Notes: generated by a model from the sequence alone, not told the origin. DNA of 20,610 nucleotides from an uncultured euryarchaeote (GCA_937897005.1 CALCOQ010000003.1:1-20610); one strand, 5' to 3'. Counted from the stretch's first letter, positions 1 through 8,086 are shown. Made by a program: numbers and translations.

Positions 1-508
1 CATCCTTCTTTACGCGCTTTTTGGCTATTATTCCCCACATTATCGGAAATCCAGCCCATGCGTAGAGCCTTTTTGAGATGAATCCGAATTTTTCCAATTT
101 TGAGACTCTAGTTGTTGTTTTCAGTGCAGAAACCAGTCCACCATATAGGATTGGAATAGTGGCACGTTTGAGATGTTCGTCGACCCATTCAATCCATTGG
201 TCTCTCCTTTCTGAGTCATCGGTCATCCATAATGCACCATTATTGTAACGGGAATCTATCTCCTTCATCATTGGAGTTGAATCCACCAATACTTCACCGT
301 CAGTCTCCCGCCAAACAGGTACTTTGTTCCAACCATTGGTGAAGGAGAGTTGTTTCTTCGTCTTCAGGGGGTTGACCTGTACCTCATCGTATTCAATTCC
401 GAGATGTTGCAACAGGCCCCTGACCTTCCACGAGAAAGGGCAAGTGTGCAGTATGAACAATTCAGGCTTGTCGCCCATGAGTGCGGGCGGTGGATTCCCC
501 TTCTTCAT
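1..508 (-). CDS. Prostaglandin E synthase 2-like thioredoxin/GST-fold protein (3' end cut by window edge)
   Basis: The open frame runs from an ATG at 508 off the left edge, giving 169 codons without a stop. Residues about 15-90 read as a glutaredoxin/GST N-terminal fold: a strand, then the active-site motif HTCPFS (C23, S26), a helix KVRGLLQHLGI, then YDEVQVNPL and a KVPVW strand with the expected cis-Pro. The later part (WIEWVDEHL, IPILYG, then KFG...KRLYAWAG and IIAKKR) resembles the C-terminal helical part of the microsomal prostaglandin E synthase 2 family. That family usually has CPFC; here the second Cys is Ser, so any redox chemistry would be monothiol. The ATG overlaps the upstream gene's TGA (ATGA, 505-508), so the two are probably translated as a unit. 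The physiological substrate is unknown, and prostaglandin synthesis is not implied. Confidence 0.75.
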   Translation of the reverse strand, partial: MKKGNPPPALMGDKPELFILHTCPFSWKVRGLLQHLGIEYDEVQVNPLKTKKQLSFTNGWNKVPVWRETDGEVLVDSTPMMKEIDSRYNNGALWMTDDSERRDQWIEWVDEHLKRATIPILYGGLVSALKTTTRVSKLEKFGFISKRLYAWAGFPIMWGIIAKKRVKKD

Positions 509-855
509 GGTTCGTCATCATCGACTTTCATGGCTCTCCACCCAGGTTTCCAGAATTCATCATCATCCAACCAGTCCAACCATTCATCATCAGTGGCCCG
601 CATCAGTTGGAAAGTGCGGCGCTCCAGCCCTTCGAACAGCGTGGCATCGAGTTCTTCACGTGTATGGGCATCCTTCCATTCTATCTGCATCTCACGAACT
701 CGCATTCTTCCTGCTTCTGGGCTGTCATGATGTCTTTCACAAATGCTTCTCAGTTCATCCAACCAAACCTTGGTTCCTTTGATGTGGAGATTGTCTCCAC
801 TGTCAGAAGACTTTCGAGAGAATGGCCACCACCCCATGATTCTCGATATGGCCAT
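505..855 (-). CDS. Small hypothetical protein, acidic C-terminus
   Basis: This is a 116-residue frame starting at ATG 855; an internal ATG at 837 is a possible alternative. No family is recognised. The first 15 residues (GWWPF motif followed by Ser/Lys) are short and only weakly hydrophobic, not a clear signal peptide. The rest is predicted helical, charged and Trp-rich, ending in DWLDDDEFWKPGWR and an acidic tail. Its stop overlaps the start of the PGES2-like gene by four bases, and a TATA-like element at 890-900 lies about 40 bases upstream. It therefore looks like the first gene of a two-gene transcript and may work with the thioredoxin-fold protein. That link is inferred from position alone. 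Confidence 0.65.
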   Translation of the reverse strand: MAISRIMGWWPFSRKSSDSGDNLHIKGTKVWLDELRSICERHHDSPEAGRMRVREMQIEWKDAHTREELDATLFEGLERRTFQLMRATDDEWLDWLDDDEFWKPGWRAMKVDDDEP

Positions 856-889
856 CGGCTACCGACTTTCATGGTTGTGCAATTTGGTT

Positions 890-900
890 GCATATTTTAC
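890..900. promoter_or_regulatory. Possible bidirectional TATA element between divergent genes
   Basis: GCATATTTTAC is the main A/T-rich element between the divergent starts at 855 (minus) and 951 (plus). Read on the minus strand it is GTAAAATATGC. An archaeal transcription start about 25 bases downstream would give leaders of roughly 15 bases (minus) and 25 bases (plus). Assigned by composition and position only. Confidence 0.35.
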
Positions 901-950
901 AGATGTCAATATGCACAGGCTTGAAACACGAGCCATCCACCCGTCAACCG

Positions 951-1670
951 ATGGGGTTGGAGCACGTCTTGTTGGCATGTATTGCTGGCGTGACTGTGGT
1001 CGGCATGAGTAAACGACAACCATTTCCAGAGCTCTCTCAACGATTTGGTGTTGTGTTGTTGCTTATTGGCCTGATTGGAATACTTGCTCAGAATGCCCCC
1101 GACCCTCCCTCTGATAGGTTCTGGCAGTTTGTATTGACTTCAATCGGCGGGATTGGAGTGGTAGTTGGAATGAGACATATGGCATATACCAGGATGGATG
1201 TTCTGATCGCTCCATTCTCAGGTATTCTACTGTGTGTGGGCTCGATTGGATTGCTATGGGATGAATGGAGCAGGCTCTCTGAGTTTGAGCAGATTGGCGC
1301 ATTCATTCTTTCTGCGTTTCTTTGTATTGGAGAAGTATATCTGGTGTTCAGAGGATTATTGATTGGTCGCTTGCCACAGGCTTGGTCTCAGGCTGGATTG
1401 AGAAATCTACAACGTGGTTTGATAGATGGGCCAAATGGGGCTCTGACTTGTTTTGAGAAAGCGTGGGATGTGGAGGACGAACATCTCAATCCAATGGCAT
1501 ATCTTGCATTACAGAGAATCAATGCTGCGAAGGGGGATGTTCAGGAATCAAACAAGTGGGCAGAACGATTGCTTGAACAAGGTGGCGAAAGAGCGGTTGA
1601 TGAAGCTTGGATTAAGGCGATAGAAGGGGCGTTGTCAAGTAGCGGAATCAAGGCGAATGAAGCAGAATGA
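951..1670 (+). CDS. Multi-pass membrane protein with cytoplasmic helical (TPR-like) tail
   Basis: The ATG at 951 gives 239 residues. The frame is open further upstream, but only from a TTG at 888 that overlaps the promoter element; ATG 1005 is a plausible shorter start beginning MSKRQP. Hydrophobic segments lie at about 32-47, 58-76, 84-103 and 115-138, with a weak one at 5-18. From residue 142 on the protein is soluble and helical (AWSQAGLRNLQRGL, GALTCFEKAWDVED, AYLALQRINAAKGD, WAERLLEQGG), with the spacing of one or two tetratricopeptide-like helix pairs. No family is recognised. It is divergent from the 855 gene and is followed after 90 bases by another small membrane protein on the same strand. 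The tail suggests a docking surface on the inner face of the membrane, which is inference. Confidence 0.75.
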   Translation: MGLEHVLLACIAGVTVVGMSKRQPFPELSQRFGVVLLLIGLIGILAQNAPDPPSDRFWQFVLTSIGGIGVVVGMRHMAYTRMDVLIAPFSGILLCVGSIGLLWDEWSRLSEFEQIGAFILSAFLCIGEVYLVFRGLLIGRLPQAWSQAGLRNLQRGLIDGPNGALTCFEKAWDVEDEHLNPMAYLALQRINAAKGDVQESNKWAERLLEQGGERAVDEAWIKAIEGALSSSGIKANEAE

Positions 1671-1722
1671 AAGTGCTGAATAAGTGCTAAAAAACGGTGT
1701 TGAAGGAGCATCGATACCTCAA

Positions 1723-1732
1723 TTTGATATAC
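1723..1732 (+). promoter_or_regulatory. TATA-like promoter element for the 1761 gene
   Basis: TTTGATATAC lies 29 bases before the ATG at 1761, so transcription starting about 25 bases downstream would give a nearly leaderless mRNA. GGAGG at 1736-1740 is 20 bases from the ATG and too far away to act as a Shine-Dalgarno site. Confidence 0.4.
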
Positions 1733-1760
1733 CTTGGAGGGCACTCAATAACTGAAGAAA

Positions 1761-2057
1761 ATGGCAATCAATGAAATATTCAGCAAGGCATCAAATGCCT
1801 TTTCATCACCCTTGGCCACGCGTTTGATGATATCAGTTGCTGCAATTTGGTTTGGAGCCAGTCTTCTTTCGCAGGCATTGTACATGGGATTCTATGGAAA
1901 GCCCTACGATTCGTTGTTGTTATTGGAGATCATGGGCCCATTTTATGCTCTGATCATCGTTATTGAGCTGTTGATCTGGGCGATGATTGGGTTGATGTTG
2001 GTCAACAAGTTTCTGACCAACAAGGTGGACGTGTTTGTCCCTCCTGCGGTTTCTTGA
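1761..2057 (+). CDS. Small two-TM membrane protein, unknown function
   Basis: This frame encodes 98 residues starting at ATG 1761. An amphipathic N-terminus (INEIFSKASNAFSSP) is followed by two strong hydrophobic segments at about 18-43 and 58-82, separated by a short loop with GFYGKPYD, and a short polar tail. No conserved catalytic residues stand out and no family is recognised. It is preceded by a TATA-like element. The cobalamin adenosyltransferase begins 42 bases after its stop with no separate promoter visible, so the two may be co-transcribed. Nothing in the sequence shows a functional link to cobalamin. Confidence 0.7.
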   Translation: MAINEIFSKASNAFSSPLATRLMISVAAIWFGASLLSQALYMGFYGKPYDSLLLLEIMGPFYALIIVIELLIWAMIGLMLVNKFLTNKVDVFVPPAVS

Positions 2058-2099
2058 CAGTGCGAAGGCTGATGTTCAGAAGCCCTCTGTGAAATATCG

Positions 2100-2792
2100 A
2101 TGGTCCGCATCAACAGGGTTCACACCGGTGGCGGCGATAAAGGCGAAACCTCACTTGTCGATGGTTCACGAGTGCGTAAATGTGAACTTCGAATAGAGGT
2201 GGTTGGGACCATAGATGAATTGAATTCATTCTTCGGGGTTGTGAGAATGGAACTTGGTAGATTACCAGAGATTCATCCTGATGGCAGAGTGCGGACAAGT
2301 GTGAAGCGCGCAGGGCATCTCGGTGGAGAAGCGGTTTCAAGAGTGCAACAGGAGTTATTCGATCTAGGGGCGGAATTGGCTTGTCCACCTGATAACATTC
2401 CTGAAGGAATAGAATTGCTAGGTGAAGATGTAGCCGAAACACTGGTTGAAGAAATGGATGTTTGGTTAGAGGAACTTGAACCACTCACATCTTTCATTCT
2501 ACCAACCGGCGAGGGTCCAGTGGCATGGTTGCAATTAGCAAGAACTGTAGCCAGACGTCTGGAAAGAAGACTGGTTGAACTCGATGGAACCGAGACTGTT
2601 CGCCCATTCATCATAGCCTATATCAATCGTTTATCCGATTGGTGTTTTGTTCTCGCGAGATGGTTGACCAATCGAATAGGTGGCGAAGAAGTATTGTGGC
2701 AACCTATTGGTGAGCGTTCAAAAGGTGCAGCAGACAAGACGCGAATGTTGTCTGGTCATGATGATGTAGATGATGTCTTGAAAGGAATTTGA
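2100..2792 (+). CDS. Cob(I)alamin adenosyltransferase, PduO type
   Basis: This 230-residue protein transfers the adenosyl group of ATP to cob(I)alamin to form adenosylcobalamin. Family marks are the N-terminal ATP-binding stretch TGGGDKGETSL (residues 9-19), GTIDELNSFFG (36-46), FILPTGEG (132-139), the RxxxRxxE motif within ARTVARRLERR (R148, R152, E155) and YINRLSDWCFVLARW (174-188). This matches the trimeric PduO/MMAB family, not the CobA or EutT types. A segment around residues 52-76 (PEIHPDGRVRTS...) looks longer than in typical members and probably forms a loop. The C-terminal tail after residue 200 is polar and not part of the core. Its stop codon abuts the stop of the convergent OsmC-like gene with no gap. 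The product would serve B12-dependent enzymes such as methylmalonyl-CoA mutase or a class II ribonucleotide reductase, neither of which is in this window. Confidence 0.93.
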   Translation: MVRINRVHTGGGDKGETSLVDGSRVRKCELRIEVVGTIDELNSFFGVVRMELGRLPEIHPDGRVRTSVKRAGHLGGEAVSRVQQELFDLGAELACPPDNIPEGIELLGEDVAETLVEEMDVWLEELEPLTSFILPTGEGPVAWLQLARTVARRLERRLVELDGTETVRPFIIAYINRLSDWCFVLARWLTNRIGGEEVLWQPIGERSKGAADKTRMLSGHDDVDDVLKGI

Positions 2793-3185
2793 TTAGTCAT
2801 CTGCAGTCAATTCCAGACTCCACGTGATCTCTGCAGAATCCTTGAGCATCGCTGAAACCGAGCAATATTTTTCATGAGAACTAGTGACCAATCGTTCGAC
2901 CAATTCCTTTGGAATGTCATTCCCAGAGATGTGGTAGGTCATGTGAATCCTGGTGAAAACTCGAGGGTGATCCTCAGAACGCTCTGCATCAAGCACCACA
3001 CTCGCTGTTCGCAGGTCCCGTCTATTCAATGCATGTACCACATCAACCATGCTACAAGCGCCAGCCATCTGTAGACATACCTGCATGGGGCTAGGGCCAT
3101 CTTCCCAATCAAGATTCAATTCTTGCCCAGAATCATTGATGCCGACCATTGAGGTCGCTCCAGTCCATCTCACTTCTCCTCGCAT
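2793..3185 (-). CDS. OsmC-like protein (putative thiol peroxidase family)
   Basis: This is a 130-residue protein of OsmC/YhfA length. Its features are a short N-terminal beta region ending with DWEDGPSPMQ, then a helix QVCLQMAGACSMVDVVHAL that carries the first conserved Cys (C44), and EKYCSVSAML with the second (C108). In OsmC/Ohr proteins the equivalent cysteines form the peroxide-reducing pair, so a role in reducing organic or hydrogen peroxides is likely. The central SPMQ-LxMAGACxxxDVV pattern fits the OsmC/YhfA side better than Ohr. The start is ATG 3185. It faces icd divergently across 96 bases and its stop directly abuts that of the adenosyltransferase. Confidence 0.88.
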   Translation of the reverse strand: MRGEVRWTGATSMVGINDSGQELNLDWEDGPSPMQVCLQMAGACSMVDVVHALNRRDLRTASVVLDAERSEDHPRVFTRIHMTYHISGNDIPKELVERLVTSSHEKYCSVSAMLKDSAEITWSLELTADD

Positions 3186-3242
3186 ATCCCAAGCAATCGT
3201 TCAATACCCTTGAGTCTGTCCCTTGAAGGCATGGAAATTGGA

Positions 3243-3277
3243 CCGCGCTGTTCATGAACAAAGTCTTGGTAGCGCGG
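3243..3277. promoter_or_regulatory. Nested inverted repeats upstream of icd
   Basis: CCGCGCT (3243-3249) and AGCGCGG (3271-3277) are perfect inverted arms. They overlap and enclose a 12-base palindrome TGTTCATGAACA (3249-3260). The outer right arm ends four bases before the icd ATG. This could be a regulator-binding site or an mRNA hairpin next to the start codon. Each repeat alone is within chance expectation for 20 kb; the nesting and position are what justify listing it. Confidence 0.3.
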
Positions 3278-3281
3278 CAAC

Positions 3282-4514
3282 ATGGTAGGTGATGGAGCAG
3301 CAATCGAGATGCACGATGGAGTTCTGAAAGTTCCCGATGAACCATTGATTCACTTCATTGAAGGCGATGGAATCGGAGTTGACATCACCCCCGTGATGAA
3401 AGCGGTTGTCGATGCAGCAGTAGGCAAAGCATTCGATGGCAGTAAGAGCATTGTCTGGAAAGAAGTGCTGGCTGGGGAGAAGGCATTCAAGGCAACGGGA
3501 GAATGGCTTCCTGAAACAACGATCGAGTCCATGAAAAGCGGCCTCGTATCAATAAAGGGGCCCTTGACCACGCCTGTCGGTGGAGGAATAAGGTCTCTCA
3601 ATGTCGCTTTGAGGCAGACCTTGGACCTGTTCGCCTGTGTTCGCCCAGTACGTTGGTACGAAGGAACACCAAGTCCGGTCAAAGCACCTGAGGCAGTCGA
3701 TATGATCATCTTCCGTGAGAACAGTGAGGATGTCTATGCTGGAATCGAGTGGGAAGCAGGTTCCGATGAAGTCGCCAAGGTCATCGACTTTCTACAGAAT
3801 GAGATGGGAGTTTCCAAGATTCGATTCCCAGAAAGCAGCGGTATTGGAATCAAACCAATCAGCAAGGAAGGCACAGCCAGGATCGTCAGATCCGCCATTC
3901 AGTATGCTATTGATAATGACAAGTCGAGCGTGACTCTGGTTCACAAGGGCAATATCATGAAGTTCACAGAAGGAGGATTTCGTGATTGGGGCTATGAATT
4001 GTCGATGGAGGAATTCGGAGCAGTTGAACTCGACGGTGGTCCATGGTGCACATTGACCAACCCCCAGACCGGTCGAGAGATCATCATCAAGGATGTCATT
4101 GCTGATGCTATGTTACAACAAGTGCTCACTCGACCATCTGAATACAGTGTTCTGACGACGATGAACCTCAATGGCGACTACATCTCTGATGCTCTGGCAG
4201 CCCAGGTCGGTGGAATTGGCATTGCTCCCGGAGCCAACATCAATTATGATTCTGGAATTGCTATCTTCGAGGCTACTCATGGTACTGCACCCAAGTATGC
4301 CGGCCAGGACAAGGTCAATCCAGGTTCACTCATACTCTCTGCAGAGATGATGCTCAGACATATTGGCTGGGAAGCGGCAGCAGATTTGATTGTCAAAGGG
4401 ATGGAGAAGGCGATTTCAGCCAAGACGGTCACCTATGATTTTGAACGGCTGATGGATGATGCAACTTTACTTTCGTGCAGTGAATTCGGCCAAGCGATAA
4501 TCGCTCACATGTGA
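3282..4514 (+). CDS. icd: Isocitrate dehydrogenase, NADP-dependent (E. coli Icd type)
   Basis: This 410-residue TCA-cycle enzyme converts isocitrate to 2-oxoglutarate and CO2. It aligns along its whole length with E. coli Icd from FIEGDGIGVD to the end. Substrate-binding GIRSLNVALRQ holds S105, which corresponds to E. coli S113. RPVRWYEGTPSPVK, MIIFRENSEDVYAGIEW and KGNIMKFTEG are all intact. The cofactor residues K338-Y339 in HGTAPKYAGQDKVNPGS and Y385/R389 in TYDFERLMD match those that give NADP preference in E. coli. The first 20 residues (ending HDGVLKVPDE) parallel the E. coli N-terminus, supporting the ATG at 3282. No gene for the AceK kinase/phosphatase that regulates the enterobacterial enzyme through this Ser is in the window. 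The gene ends 27 bases from the convergent PIN-protein gene. Confidence 0.97.
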   Translation: MVGDGAAIEMHDGVLKVPDEPLIHFIEGDGIGVDITPVMKAVVDAAVGKAFDGSKSIVWKEVLAGEKAFKATGEWLPETTIESMKSGLVSIKGPLTTPVGGGIRSLNVALRQTLDLFACVRPVRWYEGTPSPVKAPEAVDMIIFRENSEDVYAGIEWEAGSDEVAKVIDFLQNEMGVSKIRFPESSGIGIKPISKEGTARIVRSAIQYAIDNDKSSVTLVHKGNIMKFTEGGFRDWGYELSMEEFGAVELDGGPWCTLTNPQTGREIIIKDVIADAMLQQVLTRPSEYSVLTTMNLNGDYISDALAAQVGGIGIAPGANINYDSGIAIFEATHGTAPKYAGQDKVNPGSLILSAEMMLRHIGWEAAADLIVKGMEKAISAKTVTYDFERLMDDATLLSCSEFGQAIIAHM

Positions 4515-4530
4515 AACATCGTAGACTACC

Positions 4531-4550
4531 CTTCGTTCGCTTCAACGAAG
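4531..4550. terminator. Hairpin in the icd / PIN-protein convergent gap
   Basis: CTTCGTT (4531-4537) and AACGAAG (4544-4550) form a 7-bp stem with a 6-base loop. It lies 16 bases after the icd stop and overlaps the last codons of the opposing gene. No U-tract follows on either strand, so a classical terminator is not supported. It could mark the 3' end of either message. Confidence 0.25.
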
Positions 4551-7500
4551 CCAGGTAATCAGTTGGTGTACATTCTTCGCCACACCAAAGCCGAAGCGCT
4601 CCTCAAATGCACGTGCTACCAGTGTGAAATCACCATCTCTTGTAGCAACCACCACTGAACCGATTCCATCGAGATACGAATCAGCCAATGAGCATGCCTG
4701 CAGCATTATTCGTAGGTCACTCTCCTCTGGGAAAATCGCATCTCCCACCACCAGTGATGAGCGAAAACCTTCACCATGCAAACTCTTCTGTTGCGTGAGA
4801 TGGTCGTATACTTCCTCGTGATCGGTCAAGAAACCATTCAGTCTATCCCGATATTCTTCACTATCTGATTCAAAGCTTGGTACTGGATGTTTCCAATCTC
4901 GGAAGAATGTGATGATATTTTCAACCATTTCGTCCAAAGTCTCCTTGGAGATGATTTTCTGCCATGCCTTCTTTTCAACTATGACATTCCTGAACATTGC
5001 ACGAAGACGATAAGGGTCGGCAGCAAAGTTTCTGATTTCGCTCTGTACTATTGCTGGCATGAAGATACGAATCTTGTTCTCTTTCCGATATTGAAGCAAT
5101 GAGCGGTGGAAGTTTCTATGTCCTACAAGATCTAATCGTACATCGCTGGAGAGTTCAAGTTCTTTGGCGATCATGTCCTTCAGTGCATCGATCAAGATGT
5201 TGGTATCGACAATAACCAACGGTGTCAGTGGTAGATGCCTCAGGTATTTGCGTTGACGGATACTGATCTCTTTGTGATGATTCTGATAGACGCCCTGCTG
5301 GGCATTCATCAGGCGTTTTATCTGACGTGGTTTGAAGCGTCCACTGTTCATGGCTCGTTCAAAGATGGTGAGTCCGCGGATGGCATTCTCCTCGGCAGCA
5401 TCACTTGCCAGATTGTAGACATCATGTGTCAGTGGGTCGAGATCACGGTCCTGTGAACTTTCATGCATCAATCTTTGATATCGCATCTCGTCATCGACAC
5501 GATTTCTTCTGCGGTCCTTCTTGACACTGCTCAGAGCCGCTCTGACCCTTCCTTGGAACGGTTCACTCGGTAGTGAAACTGGATGAGAACGATGATAATT
5601 GAAAAGAAGGTCTAATTCTTCTTCAGCATATTCAATCTTTGTTTCATCGATCAGTTCCCCTTCACGATTCTCAACTCGCACAGTTTTCTCTGAGCGTACA
5701 AAATCTAGCAACTGAAGTGTTGCTGCTTCCTGCTGTCCTCGGTGCGCATCGTCGCTGACTCTCAGATATAGTTGGAATCGCTTTGTCAATGCGGATTGTA
5801 GGGCTTGTTCACGGTTCAGCAATTCAATCGCTTCAGTCCATGATTCTGAATGAGCGAAATGAATCAATGCTTTGCGATATAGCATGACCCGTTGTTCATA
5901 GGGGAACTGTGAACGATCTGCAGCAAGTCTCCAACTTCGGGCAGAAGCTAATCTCTCCCCGTTAGCAGCATGCATCGCCGCCTTCGAGATGGTCGACCAA
6001 ACTGATGTAGGGGCTGTCTTCTGATACCATTCGACCAAGGAAGGTAAAGCGATATCATGTTCCAATACCATTTCTCTGGCTGCTATCACCACTCTTAATC
6101 GTGGTTCAGAACTTGATATGATACTGTCAAGGTTCGCTGCTTCCAATCCATTATCGCCAGAGTTTTGAATCCGGGTGGCGGCTCGATTCAATCGTAGACT
6201 TTCTACTACAGTTTCCAGCAATTTCCGTTCAACAACTTTGAGTTCAGCCTCCGTTATGCTGTCTTCCAACTTTCCGAGATTGGATTCTGAAACAAGGCCG
6301 TCACCATCATCACTCATCGCCCTTCGGCATTCTCTGAAAGCCTGGAAACCTGACATATCCAGAGTATCAGCGAGTGGCTTGAGTTCGCATCTAGCACCGT
6401 CCAACATGTGTAACAATGAAATGGAAAGTGGCGACAATCCTGGTGCTGATAGAGCATTGGATAGAGAATCATAGGCTTCAACATATGAAGAGAGAATCCA
6501 TTGATTCAAGTCTTCATCAGCCATTGCTGGATGCAGATGAGCCACCAATAATGTCTCCAATGGGTGCAGTTCGGGGCTTTCTTTGATGGTTCTCAGTATT
6601 TTTGCAAGACCGGTGATGTCACCAGTATCAATCATCAGTTGCAGAAGATTGTTCTGAACGCTTTCAGTTGAATCATCATTATCGACCAATGCTGCTGCTT
6701 TCAATTTCAATGAAGAAGGGAGTTCGTCATTTGACAGGATCTTGAGTAGAGCAGCAGAGTCGAGCAACTCCAGATTTTTTTCAAACCATTCTTGAATCAG
6801 GGGGGAAGATGAGGACTTCAGTACTGTCAACGCAGTGTCAATATGCGCAGTTCTGGAAAGATTCAGATGTAAGAGGAGTTCTTCCGCCTCTTCCAAGCGT
6901 TGTTCTTCAACCAGGGCTGAAATGATATGCCAACGCAACATGTTACTTGCTTTCATGTCGACTTCTGACTCTGTGAGCAATGCAAGACCAGATTGCATTT
7001 CAGCCAATCCCAGGTCCATGTCTCCTGCTGGAGCAGTCAACCAACCAGCGATGCGTAAGGCGATGGACAATCCATCCTCTCCCTTTCGTTCGAGAGCCAG
7101 CTTCCAATCATCTGAGATACCTTTACGAAGTTCATACAGTAGAATCTGGTCCCTTACCACGCCTTCCAGTTCTCCAATACAAGAAGTTTCCAGCAAGCCA
7201 TCAGTTGAACCATCTTGAGAGGCTAGAGCGAGCATTGCTGCAATCAAGGCTGCCGGGGCTTCGATTGTTCGTAATTCATTTGTCAGGATTCTTCCAACAC
7301 GCACTTTTCCCTTCCTCAATTGAACTAACACACGGCGAAGATCAACTTCGGCTGCTGGAGGAAGCACAAACGGTAATTCAAGTTCAAGCCATGAGACCAA
7401 TGCCGAGATATCAAGCGGGTCAATACGAGCACCCTCAGCCCATTCAGAGAGGCTCATAGACTTGATTTCCAGCGCTTTTTCAACTGCTGGATGGGCAGCA

Positions 7501-7973
7501 AATTCTGCCAGCAGGGGTGTTTCAGCAGCCATCTTGCCCCACACCGGATGTATTCCCAGTGAACATTTTGAGCGCAGTTCCACCAATACGGATTCATCAT
7601 TGTCACCCCACTCTTCTCTTTCTCTGGATTTGTGCACCAACAATACAGCCATTCTGAATGCGGCAGGATCACTGGAATCCTCTAGAACATCATTCTTTTC
7701 AGGTAACAGGTCTTGATTTGAAGAGCGTCCAAGGCGCCCTCTTTTCATTCTCCGGCCACCTCCAGATTTCTGCCTTCGCAATGGGGAAGGTGAGCCATTG
7801 CTGTCATCGTCTGGCGGCTCTTCTTTGCGTAGAGCGACCAGCAGCAGACCCTTCCATTCCTTGGGCAGTAACTCCCAAACTGATGAACGAGTCACATGAT
7901 ATTGGCGTCTTTCTGCGGTATCGCCACCTTTGAGGCCTGATTCAAGGCCTTCAAGGAGTCTCTGTTCCAGCAT
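4542..7973 (-). CDS. Giant helical-repeat protein with C-terminal PIN (RNase-like) domain
   Basis: This frame encodes 1143 residues starting at ATG 7973. Residues 1-50 are helical; 51-102 are low-complexity, Ser/Gly-rich and basic (GGGRRMKRGRLGR), possibly nucleic-acid binding; 103-880 are almost entirely predicted helices of leucine-rich, TPR/HEAT-like character (e.g. RLEEAEELLLHLNLS, SWTEAIELLNREQAL). Residues about 918-1143 form a PIN-like domain with VIVDTNILID (D923), an acidic residue in IVQSEIRNF (E979), LADSYLDG (D1098) and ATRDGDFTLVARA (D1113, D1115), the arrangement of acidic metal ligands in PIN nucleases. No signal peptide or TM segment is visible. PIN proteins are mostly small VapC-type toxins or rRNA-processing enzymes; a size over 1100 residues is unusual. 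No antitoxin-like partner is adjacent. Target and function are unknown; RNA cleavage is inferred from the fold. Confidence 0.85.
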   Translation of the reverse strand: MLEQRLLEGLESGLKGGDTAERRQYHVTRSSVWELLPKEWKGLLLVALRKEEPPDDDSNGSPSPLRRQKSGGGRRMKRGRLGRSSNQDLLPEKNDVLEDSSDPAAFRMAVLLVHKSREREEWGDNDESVLVELRSKCSLGIHPVWGKMAAETPLLAEFAAHPAVEKALEIKSMSLSEWAEGARIDPLDISALVSWLELELPFVLPPAAEVDLRRVLVQLRKGKVRVGRILTNELRTIEAPAALIAAMLALASQDGSTDGLLETSCIGELEGVVRDQILLYELRKGISDDWKLALERKGEDGLSIALRIAGWLTAPAGDMDLGLAEMQSGLALLTESEVDMKASNMLRWHIISALVEEQRLEEAEELLLHLNLSRTAHIDTALTVLKSSSSPLIQEWFEKNLELLDSAALLKILSNDELPSSLKLKAAALVDNDDSTESVQNNLLQLMIDTGDITGLAKILRTIKESPELHPLETLLVAHLHPAMADEDLNQWILSSYVEAYDSLSNALSAPGLSPLSISLLHMLDGARCELKPLADTLDMSGFQAFRECRRAMSDDGDGLVSESNLGKLEDSITEAELKVVERKLLETVVESLRLNRAATRIQNSGDNGLEAANLDSIISSSEPRLRVVIAAREMVLEHDIALPSLVEWYQKTAPTSVWSTISKAAMHAANGERLASARSWRLAADRSQFPYEQRVMLYRKALIHFAHSESWTEAIELLNREQALQSALTKRFQLYLRVSDDAHRGQQEAATLQLLDFVRSEKTVRVENREGELIDETKIEYAEEELDLLFNYHRSHPVSLPSEPFQGRVRAALSSVKKDRRRNRVDDEMRYQRLMHESSQDRDLDPLTHDVYNLASDAAEENAIRGLTIFERAMNSGRFKPRQIKRLMNAQQGVYQNHHKEISIRQRKYLRHLPLTPLVIVDTNILIDALKDMIAKELELSSDVRLDLVGHRNFHRSLLQYRKENKIRIFMPAIVQSEIRNFAADPYRLRAMFRNVIVEKKAWQKIISKETLDEMVENIITFFRDWKHPVPSFESDSEEYRDRLNGFLTDHEEVYDHLTQQKSLHGEGFRSSLVVGDAIFPEESDLRIMLQACSLADSYLDGIGSVVVATRDGDFTLVARAFEERFGFGVAKNVHQLITWLR

Positions 7974-8086
7974 CTCGAACCAGCATTCGCCGGCCGATGG
8001 TGCTCCCCTTTGAAGGCACCGCTGAAGCAGTAAGCGACCGCAAGGTCAATCATCAGTGCCGTGAGCATAACAACTGGAGCGAGTAT

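Noticed and set aside
324..924. Several plus-strand open frames of 89-152 codons
   Set aside because: They are antisense to the PGES2-like and small acidic-tail genes and show His/Ser/Pro-rich composition without domain features.
6980..7459. Plus-strand open frame of 159 codons inside the PIN-protein gene
   Set aside because: It is antisense to a 1143-codon frame with coherent composition, and no start signal or family feature is visible.
4542..7973. A VapBC-type toxin-antitoxin module
   Set aside because: The PIN domain is the tail of a very large protein, and neither neighbour looks like a small DNA-binding antitoxin.
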